From: Schistosoma haematobium
Taxonomy: Eukaryota > Platyhelminthes > Trematoda > Strigeidida > Schistosomatidae
DNA length: 64,000 nucleotides
Assembly: GCF_000699445.3 (NCBI RefSeq)
Contig: NC_067198.1
Location: 29,057,536 to 29,121,535, forward strand
Reading direction: 5' to 3'
The stretch's first letter is position 1, and every line of letters begins with the position of its first letter. The position numbers and the translations under genes are program-made. This document shows, piece by piece, positions 45,737-58,710 of the stretch. The notes beneath the pieces were generated by a model. That model did not search any database and was not told the origin of the DNA. It saw only the letters and a list, made by a program, of their open reading frames with translations.

Positions 45737-46731
45737 GTCTCTGCGCCCGAACACACGATCCCGAACCTCTACATTACTAACATGGTGTTGCCACTGGATG
45801 TCAGCAATCCTTCGGAGACAGTGATGATCAAACGCAGAGAGTCATCTAACATCCTCAACTCGGAGAGGCCAGGTTTCACAAGCATAGAGCAAAACTGCTC
45901 TCACCGACGCGTTGTAGATCCGACCTTTTACAGCCAGACTAACATCACGAAGGCTCCAAAGATGGCCCAGATTGGCATAACCCGCTCTGGCTTTCACTAT
46001 ACGTGCATTGATCTCATCACTTACGTAACCACCAGCACTTATGCAGCTACCTAGATACACGAACTTCTCGACTACTTCTATCTGCTCGCCATCCAGAGTG
46101 AGTACAGGATTAGGATCCTGCGAGTCTTGTAGAAGTACTTTGCATCTCGAAGGTGCAAAGCACATACCATACCTATGGACATTGATTGCCAACTGATTAA
46201 GTGCGGATTGCATGGCTTGGGCATTACCGCACAGTAAGACAATATCGTCCGCATACTCAAGGTCGAGAAGTCTTTCTCCAGGCAACAGGTCCACACCGCC
46301 ATTACTTACATCCATCAGAGCTGTTTCCAGGACGTCGTTGAAAGCAAAGTTGAAGAGGAATGGTGAGATTGGGCAACCCTGTCTAACCCCATTGCTTGAG
46401 TGGAACAATGGAGAGAGGTGGTTGTATGCCCTCACTCTGCCTGAGGTGTTTGTACATAGGGCCTTTAGGATGTTAATAAACTTCTCAGGCACACCGTTCT
46501 TCAATAGACAATCCCAGAGAACAGTCCTGTCCAACGAATCGTAGTAGACTTACCCCCGATAGTTATTAAAGGAACGACGTGAACCCTTTTAAAGATAGGG
46601 ACAACTATCGACTCATTCCATGACGTTGGTACACTCTTTAGTTCCCAGACCTTTGTAAACAACGTCGTCAGTTCCTTAGTCAGAAAGTCACCACCATCTT
46701 CTTGGTCCTTACGCAAGCTTTTCTCGATTTC
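45737..46731 (-). pseudogene. LINE reverse transcriptase, right arm
   Basis: Mirror of 6,906-7,900, with EYADDIVLL intact. Between about 45,950 and 46,030 it differs from the left arm at roughly ten bases: SCISAGGYVSDEINARIVKA here against SCISADGGVSDKINARTVKA there, then AGYANLGHLWSL against ATYANLGHLWRL. Confidence 0.85.
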
Positions 46732-47276
46732 CTTACTGTTATGACCTTGATCTGTCTACTCTACATTAAGACCTTGACGCAATAGGCTGATCGGTTTAAC
46801 CTTGAGGTTAGTGCGCTTGAGTTTGAGGCGGGGTAGAGAGAAGAAAACTATTCTACCACCTGATTGGCTGACAAGCACGGTAATGAGAGAAGGCAAGACA
46901 ACTGGAACACTATTCACTCTATTCCGATATATTGATTTCCTGTGAAATCTCTGAATTCAGATTAGTGCAAAAGGTACATGAATAAATAGGTGATTTACCC
47001 GACCACAACGTGCAATAATTTGGGAAAATACAATTATATCCAAAACTGGGAATTAGAGTAGGAAATAAGGTGCAAAATATTATGTTTAAATTACAATAGC
47101 TTCGGAACAAAAAGGGGTATGGCAATGAATGATACATCGAACGAAAGCTCATGTTCTGTAGAATAAAATAGGGACAAAAATAAATGTCAGTGTTTTACAA
47201 GCTTTGAATAAAATGAAATAACGTCCCGAAAAATAGCTTTCGTAGTTTGTCAGGGCTTCTTGTTCCCCTGTTCACA

Positions 47277-48449
47277 TCACTTAAGTAACATCCTTCGTTT
47301 GTGGTCAAACTCACGGTCACCCGGAGTAGACCGACGGGCTTCAATGAGTTGTAAGGAGCCTGAAGAAACCCAGTGCTTATAAGCGGGACGTTTCGCGAAG
47401 CCGCAAGCGGCTTTACTCGCCATTTTCATGGCGTCATGCAATTGCGACCAATGCTCATCTATACTTTTCGGTGGGATGGTAGCCAGCCTAGAAGCTAGCT
47501 CGGTTCGATAAACACTAGCAACAGAAGTTGCAACCAGATTGCTAACATCAATCCTTTGATGGCGGTCACTTCGTTGTCCACTGAAAAGTAAGGTAAGATT
47601 GGCGCAGACCAGGGCATGGTCAGAGCCCAGATAGGTACTCCAAAAGGAGCGGCAGTCTTGTACACAACCACGCCAGTGGTAGCTGATCGCGATGTGATCA
47701 ATCTGAGTCCAGGCTTGAGATGCAGAGGGAGGACGCCAGGTGGAACGTCGGCGATGACTGTGCCGAAAGTTAATGCTAACCAGAAACAGGTTGTGGTCTG
47801 TGCACAGTTGCAGTAGACGGTCCCCGTTATCTGTCCTGCGATCAACAAGTCCCCATCGGTCACCTAAACGACTCTCTTCTGTGCCTAGACGCCCGACCTG
47901 AGCATTCAAGTCTCCGGCTAGTACTACAATATCTGTCGAACGCACTTTCTGGAGAAGAACAGATAATTGGTGATAGAATTCATCCTTGACTGCATCCGGG
48001 CTGCAATCTGTCGGGGCATAGGCGGAGATGACGAAAATACATCGTTTCTCACGCCGATTTCTTCTCACTTTGATGGAACTTTCTAATCTAACAGCACATA
48101 ACCGACTGTTAGTGGGGATCCAATCGATTAATGCTGCCTCAGCTCTAGCGCTTAGTGCAACACCAACGCCAGCAAGACCAGACGAAGATGCCACAGGGTC
48201 CCCGGATAAACGCACGTAAAACAAGCTTTTTGAAGCGATAGATGGAGAGCGAATTTGTAGTACTTCACCAAAGTCTTGAATACGGGTCTCGGATAGACAA
48301 CAAACATCGATATTAAGACTTTCCAGGGACATAGCCAGCCCTATCTATTGTCCGACCTGCATAAGTGTGCGAACGTTGAAGGCAGCCAGTTTGAATGGTA
48401 CACGTGGTTTCAGAAAAACTGCTTCAGTACTCATATTCGGTGGTAACAT
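47277..48449 (-). pseudogene. LINE APE endonuclease, right arm
   Basis: Mirror of 5,187-6,359, including the early in-frame stop. The translated open part (351 codons) is identical to the left copy. Confidence 0.85.
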
Positions 48450-48696
48450 ACAATTTTCAACCGGACAGTGACTCGAGAACGTTTAGATAGAGTCGAATTT
48501 CCACCATAGACGAGCTGCTGTATAAGTCAAAAAATAAGTATACACAGAGTGGGAATAAAAGAGAGTGAATAAATGACGTAGTAAATAATAATAATTAATA
48601 ATAATAGTAATAATAATAACAAGGATAGTAATAATAATGATAATTTGAATCATTTGATTGTTAGTCGAAGCAAGAAAAGTAGTTTCCATAAGTATA

Positions 48697-49182
48697 GACT
48701 GTTCATCATTTGTGTGTGCTGTGATACTGCCCGAGTGACCAGACCGAAGCAGGTGGGTATCTTAGGGGCTACACCCCGAGCCTTTGACCTAAAGGTCTGA
48801 CCCACAAGACAGTGGAGCATCGTGAGGAGGTGCAGTCCCATGGTAGCCGCCGACCAACGATTGGTTCATACGCCATTTGTTCCCTCAGGATACTGGAGCC
48901 CATGTACACCAGTGGTTTGGGATCCGGTTAAAGCGCCGGACCTTCGCTTTTCGTCCTCTCATTTTCGTAAACAACACCCCCGCCACGAGAAGGCAGTGAG
49001 TAGGACTTCCCTGGCAGCGGCTGTATACGCGTGACCGTGTGAGAGCATTTCGAGAGGGAATGCGGGCCCACCCCGCTCTCGGCCTTACCAGGGCATTTAG
49101 GGGCAGTGACTTGTGTGGCGCGTATGTATTCGGTGCATCTTTGTACCAATATTTGTGTTCACATAGAAAATAATTATATGAA
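48697..49182 (+). mobile_element. SINE-like repeat, copy 1, right arm
   Basis: Mirror of 4,455-4,940, with the same LINE-like tail. Confidence 0.6.
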
Positions 49183-49662
49183 AACAAAATTTATTTTCAC
49201 CCTGTAAGTCACATTTTGTTCGGCGACTATAATCTTTTTCTCATTCTCTGCCGATTTCCCTATACCGTGTATCATAGTATGGTGAATATACACCGGTTAG
49301 ATGTTCTTTTTCTGTAATACTACAGATTTCAGTTTACCATGACATTAATAAAGCTGTTAGCATCAAGTTAGAAGATTTCGGTTTAAACAGTGATGCTTTT
49401 CATTTACTGTGACATACAAACCTTAGTATAAAGTAACAGTTTTTAACATCACACGAAGTCCATTGATATCAATAAGAACACGTCTGATTACTAAAGTATA
49501 GATACGTTTCGCAAAACAAATGAAAAACGCTTTTCATTTTACTCAATCAAGCTTTTACTACTACAAGTAAACTCATATTTTAAAATAGTAAAGGTTATTA
49601 ACTGTTACACTTTTATCCATGACTTATGTATGCACATATTCATTAAAATTGTGTAATTCCAG

Positions 49663-49841
49663 TCTCAACACAAAATCTACGCGACCATGACTGTTTCGCT
49701 TGTGTGATTCTTTCTCATGGTGATGAGGGTGGATTAATATACGCAACAGATGGTTCTATTCCCGTGGATCGTATCATCGCTCCATTTCGTGGAGATCAAT
49801 GTTTGGATTTAAGAGGCAAGCCAAAACTATTCTTTATCCAA
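49663..49841 (+). CDS. caspase p20 exon B (right-arm copy)
   Basis: Mirror of 3,796-3,974. Acceptor ag at 49,661-49,662, donor gtatgt at 49,842. Encodes the SHGDEGG motif with the catalytic His and GKPKLFFIQ. The intron from exon A (44,786-49,662) is about 4.9 kb and filled with retroelements. No exon with the active-site Cys motif was found downstream, either in the rest of the arm or in the unique sequence after 52,412. Confidence 0.85.
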
Positions 49842-50186
49842 GTATGTCCTTTTTAATTATGTAAATCTAGTTTCTGAACACTAATGTGTAACGGTTTTAG
49901 AAAACAATTAGGGGTTTTAGAGAAAATATTGGTTAGTTCTCCGAACAAGTTGTGTTGAACCATATATACGTGTGAGGATACTACAGAAGTTTAAAAGGAG
50001 TAGAACTTTTTCTCACTTTACAGTTGAAGATTATGTTGACCGTACCAATTCTTTAATCTATTCTGACTTTTGTAAAGGATGTTGTACATATCTATTATTT
50101 TATGACACAATAACCAAGTACAAGTGTGTTTAGTAAGTTTTGAACCACACTTGTTTCATTCATTTTTGTGCTTGTCGTTTGAATCT

Positions 50187-50472
50187 TTCAATTTATGTTT
50201 AGGACCGCAATTGACCGGTCTCTTAGCATATATGCGTCCTATGCGGATTGCCTCGATATTGCATTAAGTCACAGACATTATAAGCAGAGATATTTGGTGG
50301 CTAGCGGTGGAATCCTGGACATGTGTTTCGTCGTATTTGGACTCGTCAGCTGGATGTACCTGTATCCCAGAGTTGATGCTCACTCCAGGACCTAAGCCCA
50401 ATACCATTCGCTTCAAAAGCCATCGCGTTATTCACCTAGCTACTGAGTCCAGATAGCCACTGGCTTGTGCAA
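50187..50472 (-). mobile_element. Sm-alpha-type SINE, right arm
   Basis: Mirror of 3,165-3,470; the degenerate hammerhead core is at about 50,307-50,356 on the minus strand, with the same stem I mismatch. Confidence 0.7.
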
Positions 50473-50891
50473 TGGGGTGGAATTAAATTCAGTTTTGTAT
50501 TAGTTGTTTAAATCTTCTTATTGTCTTATATTTACTAAAGCTATCAGGATGTTCAAACCAAAGCTAGTCAGTTGATTATGTAGTTCCTGAGTGTTTACTA
50601 AGTCAAAGCACTAAATTAGCCATCATAGATACGAGTGTCGTATTGTTGATAGCTAAACGAACCGCCAAATTCCAATTGAATACACATAAGAGGACAACTT
50701 ATCAAAGAAACTGACTGACTATCTTAGACAGTGAGAGCTATGATTTATATCCAACAAATAGCAGAGTTGCTTATCTGATTAACGATTAACAAAGAATGAA
50801 GATGGTCACTAAGTAACCAATAGTTTCACCATCACAATAGGTATATCATGTGTTTTTCTTCTATTTCGGTATCTTCCTATCAATAAAAGTA

Positions 50892-52082
50892 CTTACTTAC
50901 TTACTTACGCCTGTTACTCCTAATGGAGCATAGGCCGCAGACCAGCATTCTCCAACCCACTCTGTCCTGGGCCTTCCTTTCTAGTTCCATCCAATTATTG
51001 TTCATTTTTCTCATGTCTATTTCCATTTCCCGGCGTAGTGTGTTCTTTGGTCTTCCTCTTTTCCTTTGGCCTTGAGGATTCCATGTGAGGGCTTGTCTTG
51101 TGACTCAGTTTGGTGCTTTCCTCAATGTGTGTCCTATCCACTTCCAGCGCTTCTTCCTGATTTCCTCCTCCGCTGGGATCTGGTTTGTTCTCTCCCACAG
51201 TTGGTTGTTGCTAATAGTGTCCGGCCAACGGATCCGAAGTATTTTGCGTAGACAACTGTTAATAAACACCTGTATCGTCTGGATGATGGCTTTAGTAGTT
51301 CTCCAGGCTTCCGCCCCATACAGTAGAACTGTCTTGACATTTGTATTGAAAATCCTGACCTTGGTATTGGTTGACAGTTGCTTTGAGTCCCAGATGTTTC
51401 CAAGTTGTAAATATGCCGTTCTTGCTTTGCCGATCCGCGCCTTCACATCTGCATCAGATCCACCGTGTTAATCGATGATGCTGCCCAAATATGTAAAGGT
51501 TTTTACATCTTCCAAATCTTCTCCGTCAAGTGTGACTCGGTTGTTGCATGTTGTGTTGTATCGGAGAATTTTGCTTTTCCCTTTGTGTATGTTGAGACCT
51601 ACTGCTGCTGAGGCTGCTACTACACTGGTCGTCTTCTCCTGCATTTGTTGTTGCGTTTGGGATAGAAAGGCCAGATCATCTGCGAAGTCTAGATCGTCTA
51701 ACTGCATCCTAGATGTCCACTGTATCCCGTGTTGCCCTTCAGATGTTGACGTCTTCATGATCCAGTCGATCACCAGGAGAAAGAGAAAGGGTGAGAGTAA
51801 GCAACCTTGCCTGACACCGGTCTTTCCTTCGAACGACTTTGTCAACTCTCCTCCATGCACGATTTTGCAGTGTAATCCATCATATGAGTTCTGTATGATA
51901 TTGACTATCTTCTGAGGCACGCCGTAGTGTCGAAGAAGTTTCCATAGTGTTGTTCTGTCCACGCTGTCAAATGCTTTTTCGTAGTCAATGAAGTTGATGT
52001 AGAGTGATGAATTCCATTCAATTGATTGTTCCTCAATGATCAGTAGGTGGGTTCCCAAGTAGGCCAACATTATAACTGACAT
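50892..52082 (-). pseudogene. RTE LINE reverse transcriptase, right arm
   Basis: Mirror of 1,559-2,745: AFDSVD, RQGCLLSPFLF and FADD, with the same stop at about 51,470. The GTAA tail has one unit more than in the left arm. The element has no 5' part: homology to the left copy stops near 52,412. Confidence 0.85.
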
Positions 52083-52095
52083 ATTTCACCCTTAC

Positions 52096-52376
52096 TAAAA
52101 CATACTACACAGTGTTCTGAAGTGTCCTCTCAAATTCTTTATTTCGAAAGATAAGGTGAGGGCATATAAAAAGCAAATTTCTGATCAAGTGATTTTAAAC
52201 TGTGACCAAGTCATTTCTAGTATTCCTGTATTACAAAGGAAGTAGATTTAGTTATTCCAGTCTCTCGTCATAAGGCTGGCTTGCGATTTCGGGTACCTTC
52301 TTAGTTGCAGTTCTCTGAACTGCGAAAATTCCTCGTTCTTCGATCATTTTGAAGCTCTAAACCATAATTACTTCCA
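52096..52376 (-). pseudogene. CR1-like RT C-terminal fragment, right arm
   Basis: Mirror of 1,265-1,545. Confidence 0.72.
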
Positions 52377-53039
52377 TATTTCCTTCCAGGACGTTTGTTC
52401 TGGCTTTAGCTGACATGTCTTTGCTCGCAAATATTAGAGAAGTAAGAACTGAGGCTGTATGGTCACCAATCCCCATGAGTGCTGCTACTCACCAACCCTG
52501 AGATAAGGGACAGATTCCCACTAACATGTTCTACTGGAGACAACTTTGAAAATGCGTACCCTAGATAAAGGGAATTGTTTGGTTTTCCGTATAGAGAACC
52601 GTTTGTTTACGGAAATTTTAACTACCATTCTCAACTGTTTCTCTTGTTATGGAATAGTTAAGGTATGACTACTTAGTCTACGTCCCTTTTATCAAGGTAC
52701 TTTAAAGCAAGAGCATTCTAGTAGGTTAAAGAATACATGCGCAGATATGGTATGAATGGACAAAAATCTCTATAAATTGAGGTGGTTCAAAAGGAAGATG
52801 AAAGAATAGGACTACGTATAGCTTTAGAATATAGTACTGAAAACAGAATTCTGATCCACATATGGTTATCCCCTTATTTTTCGAAGCTATTTCAACACAC
52901 TTTCATTTTTATATATTTTATAGGGTTATGAGCAGACTTCGTTTTTGGCAAATTTTCCGGTTTTGCTTATAATAAAATTAATCGGTGGTAAGTGAAACCA
53001 ACTAATCGTCACAAACCCGATTTAAAGAGTTATTTTGCA

Positions 53040-53700
53040 TAATAATTTTGCATCAATGCCATCGGTTCCTGACATTCCCCTTGACCATAAGGAGACGTAA
53101 CTTGGCAACGTGTTCTGTTCTACAAACTATGGTAGATTGAAGTTATCTTCCCACTATTGTGTTTGCTAGTCAGTAACACCAGCCGCCCTCATTTCATGAT
53201 GCTAGGCTCCCTTACGTTTGTGGCATGTATGAATAGTGCCTTAATCTAAGTCCCTTGTTGGAATAGACTGTCTCTACTAGCTCTATGGTACAATCAAATC
53301 AGATGGCTAAAGCTTTTGTATTGTGGGTTAGACATCCATCCAGTATATTAGATTTCTATGAAGATAACTAATGATATAAGTTATAAGATATTGATCAGGT
53401 TACATGTGGTTTAGAGATGATGAGGACAGGCAACAAATCGAAGAATATGAAAGAGTATAGGATTGTAAATTTTCAGGGTAAGGAAACAAAACATTAAGGA
53501 ACTCGCAAGAATCTAAGACATTGTGTGCTTCTTATGATCAGCCTTAGTTGATCAGCATCCATGAGATTAGTGAGTTGTCTGTCTACTTTTAATAGAAGAA
53601 ACGACATGAAACCTAGGAAGAATAATGCAACTTTAACCATCAGAGAGATTTGGAGTCTGAAAGTGAGGAGTAGGAGCATAAAGATGTGACTAATAATCGG
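53040..53700 (+). repeat. diverged dispersed repeat, copy 1
   Basis: Shares a run of similar words in the same order and orientation with 56,250-56,960: gattgaagttatc, gctagtcagtaac, ctcatttcatgatgctaggctc, cccttgttggaa and gagttgtctgtctactt. The intervals vary, so this is an old dispersed family of unknown type. The rest of 52,413-55,200, including a 139-codon minus-strand ORF at 54,336-54,755, shows nothing that I can identify. Confidence 0.5.
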
Positions 53701-55199
53701 TGAATAATGGGAGAGGATAAGCCCTGTGTTCTGTTCATATTCATCTTAACGACGATGGAGTCCGTTATATTCATGATCGGTCTAGATATTAGGCGATCCA
53801 TAAAAAGTGCCTCATTGGTGGGTCGGGGTTCATGGGATAGTTGATGAAGTTCATGAGAAATCTGCACATAAGTTGATCCACCAAGAAAACCTAAGTGGTG
53901 AATAAAACAGATAATAAAATTTTCACTAGTGACCAAAACGCAACATTACATACAAATAAAACTATCAAAAATGAAGGCTTTACCCTTGAAAGTAAGGCGT
54001 AGCGTTATTGTTACATGAAACGCATTCATGTCGGGATTTTCACAAACAAACAAGAACACTTCACGCTGGTGTCCGAAACTGTTTTACCGAAATTTTCGCA
54101 GAATAATTAAAACTGACTTCTTTATCGAATCATAAGCAAATGAAAGTCGTTGACTAAACATGGGACTGCAGCCAGTTTTGTCAGCATGCCCGAAGGAAAT
54201 TAGGGTTAGCTGAGAATCCTATTGCAGCTGGGTCATTATGTGTAAGTCCACACTGTATTATTTCCAGACCGAAACGAAGAAGAATCTGAGAAAACATAAT
54301 CCCTTGACATCAATTTGTGACCTGAGTGTAATTATTCAGTAGAACTTCGCATCACTATGGGACGATAATACAGTTTCTCGAACGGTTTGTAATGGTGCGA
54401 AGGCGGAAGATGATATACGGGATGGGGATTTTGGACGAATCAGAAAGCGAATCGAACTAGAGATACTCACATAGTGATTAATCTCTGCATCACACATATT
54501 CAGTACTTCATAAAGATATTTTCCGTGACATCTTTCTAACCGAGGATTCCAAAGCAAGTAATATCGGTAGTCAGAAATTAAGGGCTTCGGAGATATATGT
54601 TGGAAATGGTTGATGTATAGAGGAGTACATGATTTAAGCTGACTAGCTACTATGGGGGGTGAGTAACAGCATATCTGATCATGATCTAGTGAGGTTTCTT
54701 GACTGAGCGCCTCTAGCTGAGGGGTGTTCAGCAAAACCAATGACCTCACCATCAATGTCAGATATTAACAGGACTATTTATCTAAAGGATATGTTCACTG
54801 CTACATGTTTAAAACGCTTAGGAAATTAGCGCCAGGTTCTGAATTGGTTGGAAAAACTATTTACAAAATAGGTTTGTCGTGCCTATCTTCACGAAAGTAC
54901 TAATAAGTTAAACACAAAATAGGAATATTAAAGAGCTCTGTCAAATCCTAAAGGGTTAAAAAACAGATCAACTGCACTCCAACGACCTTGTAAAAGAATA
55001 AAATGTGATTACATCCAATATTAAAACAACGGACAACAATTATCCGTATTCAGACATTAACTCGAGCCGATATGGCAATAGAAGTTAAAAATTGATTACT
55101 GTGAGGTTCTAAGTGCATCAAAAACAAGTTAGCTAAACATGGCCTCGTCTAGAAATACTGTCCTCTCCACTGTCTTCTTAACCATGAACCTCATCAGAC

Positions 55200-55700
55200 C
55201 TTAACGCACCTACAGCCGACTAGAAAAGTCTTAGAAATGGATTGTCAGAAAATTATTTTTGTCGAAAGCACGCTGATGTGGTTATCGTATGTGCCCCTGA
55301 GCATTATATGAAATAAGCAACTAGATACGACCCGGACTACAAATCATCTTTAATAGATCTCGTATTGACCCATTATGAAAATGACGTCACAAGCTTCTAT
55401 TATATGGTACCCTTAGGTAAGAGTGACCATGAAGTTCCACTCCTTAATATTTATATCTCTGTTAACAAAGATGTACCAGCTTAAATGAAACACGCTTGAA
55501 AAGCTAATATACAAGAAATCATGCACTCAGAATCCTCAAAGGAATAGACAACAAAACCAGAATCCCTCACTGAAACGGTTTAGGAGGTATTCAGAAATTT
55601 ATGCATAAAAGTTATTGCACCTCACATCCCTCGGACTACACCAAGGAATGTGCGAAAGGTTTAACTGTGGTTCAGTGAGGAAGTATAACGACTTAAATTG
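55200..55700 (+). pseudogene. CR1-like LINE endonuclease C-terminal remnant
   Basis: A broken frame reads YDPDYKSSLIDLVLTHYEND, then MVPLGKSDHEVPLLNIYI, the terminal SDH region of a CR1/Jockey-type APE endonuclease. Stops on both sides. No RT follows directly. Confidence 0.6.
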
Positions 55701-56249
55701 AATGGTTAACCATAACCATCAACTGTAAATGAGTATTCTAACTGCAATCAGTAGGTGTCCACTCTCACTGTCACTTTAGTGTCGCCCAAACATCGTCCAT
55801 AAATTATAGCCTCACTCTCAAGTGTTCTGACTTTAATAATAATTATATATTTCTGCATGTGCAGGCACACACTGTTTTTACAGGCATGATCTATAAATTA
55901 CAACATTTGTTGGTTCGCAAAATGCTTCCCAACTTATTAAGTTTATAGTTGTTATAAAGTGAAATCGTAGAGCGCTTGCTGTAAACTATGACCGTGAGAG
56001 GGTGCGTACGTCAAGTTTGCTCCAAATGTCAGAAGTTTCATAGCTGTGACTATATCTTTTGTTATCTTTTTTTTCTATCCGATGCCAACCACACAATCCT
56101 AGTGTAAAAGTCCGAGTTAGCATGTTATAGGTTGTCTTAGTAGAATAGCTAATCCAGCATAATATTGGAAACATGAGTCTGAGTGGTGAGCGTAGGAAGA
56201 CAGTCTATATCACAGATTGGTTGACTTATTCTCAATCATGGGGAGCCTG

Positions 56250-56960
56250 ATACATATAAAATGTTCTGTCTCCACAAACACGGGTGGATTGAAGTTATCG
56301 CCCTCACCATCAATGCTTGCTGGTCAGTAACTCCACCCTCCCTCCTTTTGTGATGTTAGGCTCATTTAGGCTTATTTGTGGATATATATCATACCTCACT
56401 TAATCCTCTGTTGGAAAACGCTATTCCTATAAGTACCATTTCACAGGCTTATCAGGCAGTTATAAGTTATGGACTGTGGGTAAGGCATCGACGCAGTGCT
56501 TTAATTGTTTACAGTATAAAGTATAGTTCGCCAATTAGAGTATAAGCATTTAAAAGAGTATAATGTAGGATAGTTATTTATCAAAGCAGGTGGAGAAGTA
56601 TAGAACTCTATGAGTTGTAGATAAGGTAACGAGCGGAGAAATAATAATAATTGCTAGTCAACATAGTGTGCAGAAGAGTAAAAAGTTAATACACGATAAA
56701 CAGGTAGAAACTCACAGTAACTTGGTGCTGATGTTATTTTCTGTTGTCCTAACTAGTTGATTGGTAACAGGCCCCATAGATGCAAGACCACTGGTAGTAG
56801 ACAGTCGATTGTGTGGTCCTCTTGACTTTTTAGGGTGGTAGTGAGTGTCCCTTATCGACCGAGTTTAGTTTAACAGTAATGATAGGTCCAGTGAGTTACC
56901 TGTCTACTTCAAGTGAAGAAATAGGGTGGGAAAAGTAATTAATACAACTGCAAAGTAGGA
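56250..56960 (+). repeat. diverged dispersed repeat, copy 2
   Basis: Homologous to 53,040-53,700 (ggattgaagttatcgccc, tgctggtcagtaactcc, gtgatgttaggctc, gagttacctgtctactt). Unknown family. Confidence 0.5.
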
Positions 56961-57039
56961 AAAATAAGGCAAACTGAACTTGAAGTCTATTTTGGTCTAG
57001 ACATGGAGAGAGCCTATAATGTCTGAGTGGGGCGCAGAT

Positions 57040-57545
57040 GTGTTCGTACGTGCAAAATCAGTGTGAGTGAGGGCTTGATCAAGCAGTTTTACAAACGTAT
57101 GTAATTCATCTGCCATGCGTATTTCGGAGGGAAGACTGTTCCATATTATTGCATACTTGATGATGAAGAAGTTTTCCCGAGATTTTGATCTGTATTTCTC
57201 AACCTTGACCGTAAATACTTTGTTTCGAAGTCCGTATTCATGTGAATCTCTAGCAAGAACTATCTAATATGTTGAATAAGTAAGGTTTTTGAGTAGTTTA
57301 ACGTAGAGAATCAAATTAGATCTAAGCCTTCTCTCCCAAAGGGGTGCTATTCCTAAGACTTGGCATCGGGTACTGTAGTCAATGACTGAGTCAGTCTTAA
57401 GTACTTTGCAGGTTAAGTCTCGTTGTATTCCTTCCACCTTTACTATATCAGATAGGCGTAGGTTGGAAAATAAGAACGAGCAGTATTCAACGATAGGTCT
57501 TACACAAACTTTATAAAGAAGGATTTTAGCAAAGCGTATATCTCA
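57040..57545 (-). pseudogene. CR1/Jockey-like RT C-terminal remnant, minus strand
   Basis: The minus-strand translation reads FAKILLYKVCVRPIVEYCS, then NLRLSDIVKVEGIQRDLT and APLWERRLRSNLILYVKLL, with a stop, followed by YAIIWNSLPSEIRMADELH. This is the thumb/C-terminal region of a CR1-type RT (the RPxLEYCS and WNSLP motifs). It is opposite in orientation to the next two CR1 pieces and belongs to a different subfamily. Confidence 0.65.
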
Positions 57546-57699
57546 GAGATACCCTTCCCATAGGTTTATACAAGTCTTCCCATACTCACTCTGTACATTA
57601 TGATCGTTGGAGAACTATGCATCTTCGGTTTTCTAAATAAGCTCGACATCGGTTACTCCATAGAACCTGACAAAATGCACCTTAGACTGTTAAAGGAAC

Positions 57700-58710
57700 T
57701 AGCGCACTTTATCGCGAACCCTTTTGGATGTGTTTTAGTCTATTTGTAACCCAAGGCAGGTTGCCAGAAGACTGGATGAACGTCAGTGTAAGTCATATCT
57801 TAATTACAGGTACAAACACAAACCTGAGAAATATAAACCCGTAAGCCTAACTAACGTGGCTGAAATAAACTTAGAAAAGATTATCTAAAAGTTGTTTGAG
57901 CATCTAGACGAAAATCGAATTCCTCCTGATAAGCATCATGGCTTTAGACACAGGTAATTCGCGCCTCGCAGACGTACTAGTACCTTGTAAAAGTTGGTTC
58001 GCCCTCAAAGATCAAAAGTTAACTGTAGACGTAGCCTTCATTGACTTCTGTGAAGCGTTTGACAAATTTCCGCTCAATCGGTTGTTATCTAAGCTGAGGC
58101 CTATCGGGATTGGAGACAACTAATTTATGTGGACAAACGATTCCCTTATTGTATGCCAACTAAGAGTGCAGATTGACTTCAAGTTGCCTATCCGGGAAAC
58201 TGTGCTTAGCGGAGTGCCATAGGGTACATTTTTGCTACCAGTGTTGTTCTTCCTATGTGCAAATGACAAATCTGGTCACTTATTATCACCGGTTTGGTCA
58301 TTTGCTGATAATTTCAAGATATGGAGAGCGATAAAAATGATTATAGTTTGAAGCTTCGAAATTACCTACAGCTTTGTCTGATTGGTCTGGTATTCGGCAG
58401 TTACTGATAAATGCTTCCAAGTGCATTTGATACATACTGGTCATCAATGTACCGAAACATACATGATGAGTGACATTGAGCTACCTAGAAGTCATGAACA
58501 AAGAAAACTTGAGAAGTAATGCACAGTGCTATGAAATAGCTACCAAAGGTTTTAGAGTCCTATGGTCAACACATAGGGACTTTATCCACGTTGGTGCCAA
58601 AACTTTTTTGACTTTACGTACAGCATTCGCTTGTCCTAAACTCGAGTACTGAATACAGTTGGCTAGTTCATGTTTAAGAAGTCAATCAGCTGTCGGAAAA
58701 CGTTGAAAGA
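57700..58710 (+). pseudogene. old CR1-like RT copy
   Basis: Aligns piecewise with the intact ORF just downstream: KPEKYKPVSLTNVAEINLEK, DVAFIDFCEAFDKFPLNRLL, a stop-disrupted SGVP-Q-GT motif B, and FADNFKIW where the catalytic YADD should be. The RT is therefore inactive both by stops and by loss of the second Asp. It lies in the same orientation as, and about 280 bp upstream of, the intact copy. Confidence 0.75.

Larger units (their letters stand above)
45436..48450 (-). mobile_element. second LINE family, right-arm copy
   Basis: Mirror of 5,187-8,204, with the same internal replacement and deletions, showing that the decay predates the duplication. Confidence 0.8.
43615..52412. repeat. right arm of an 8.8 kb inverted repeat
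   Basis: Reverse-complement partner of 1,230-10,028. The RTE element at its outer end is truncated at about 52,412, whereas the left-arm copy continues to a proper 5' junction with a target-site duplication. This arm is therefore probably the derived copy. The inner edge is at 43,615, next to a decayed CR1-like LINE that has no counterpart beyond the left arm. Confidence 0.95.

Noticed and set aside
50160..50180. A GCTTGTCGT string in the right arm as the missing caspase ACR exon
   Set aside because: No splice acceptor precedes it, the next codon is not Gly, and the frame closes shortly after.
1230..52412. The two arms as independent insertions of one composite transposon
   Set aside because: The arms contain split host exons, old interrupted LINEs and microsatellites in the same order, and lack terminal structures or target-site duplications of their own. 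Segmental duplication fits better.
54336..54755. 139-codon minus-strand ORF
   Set aside because: Longest frame in the region but with no motif, no plausible exon borders, and flanked by decayed repeats. I cannot support it as a gene.
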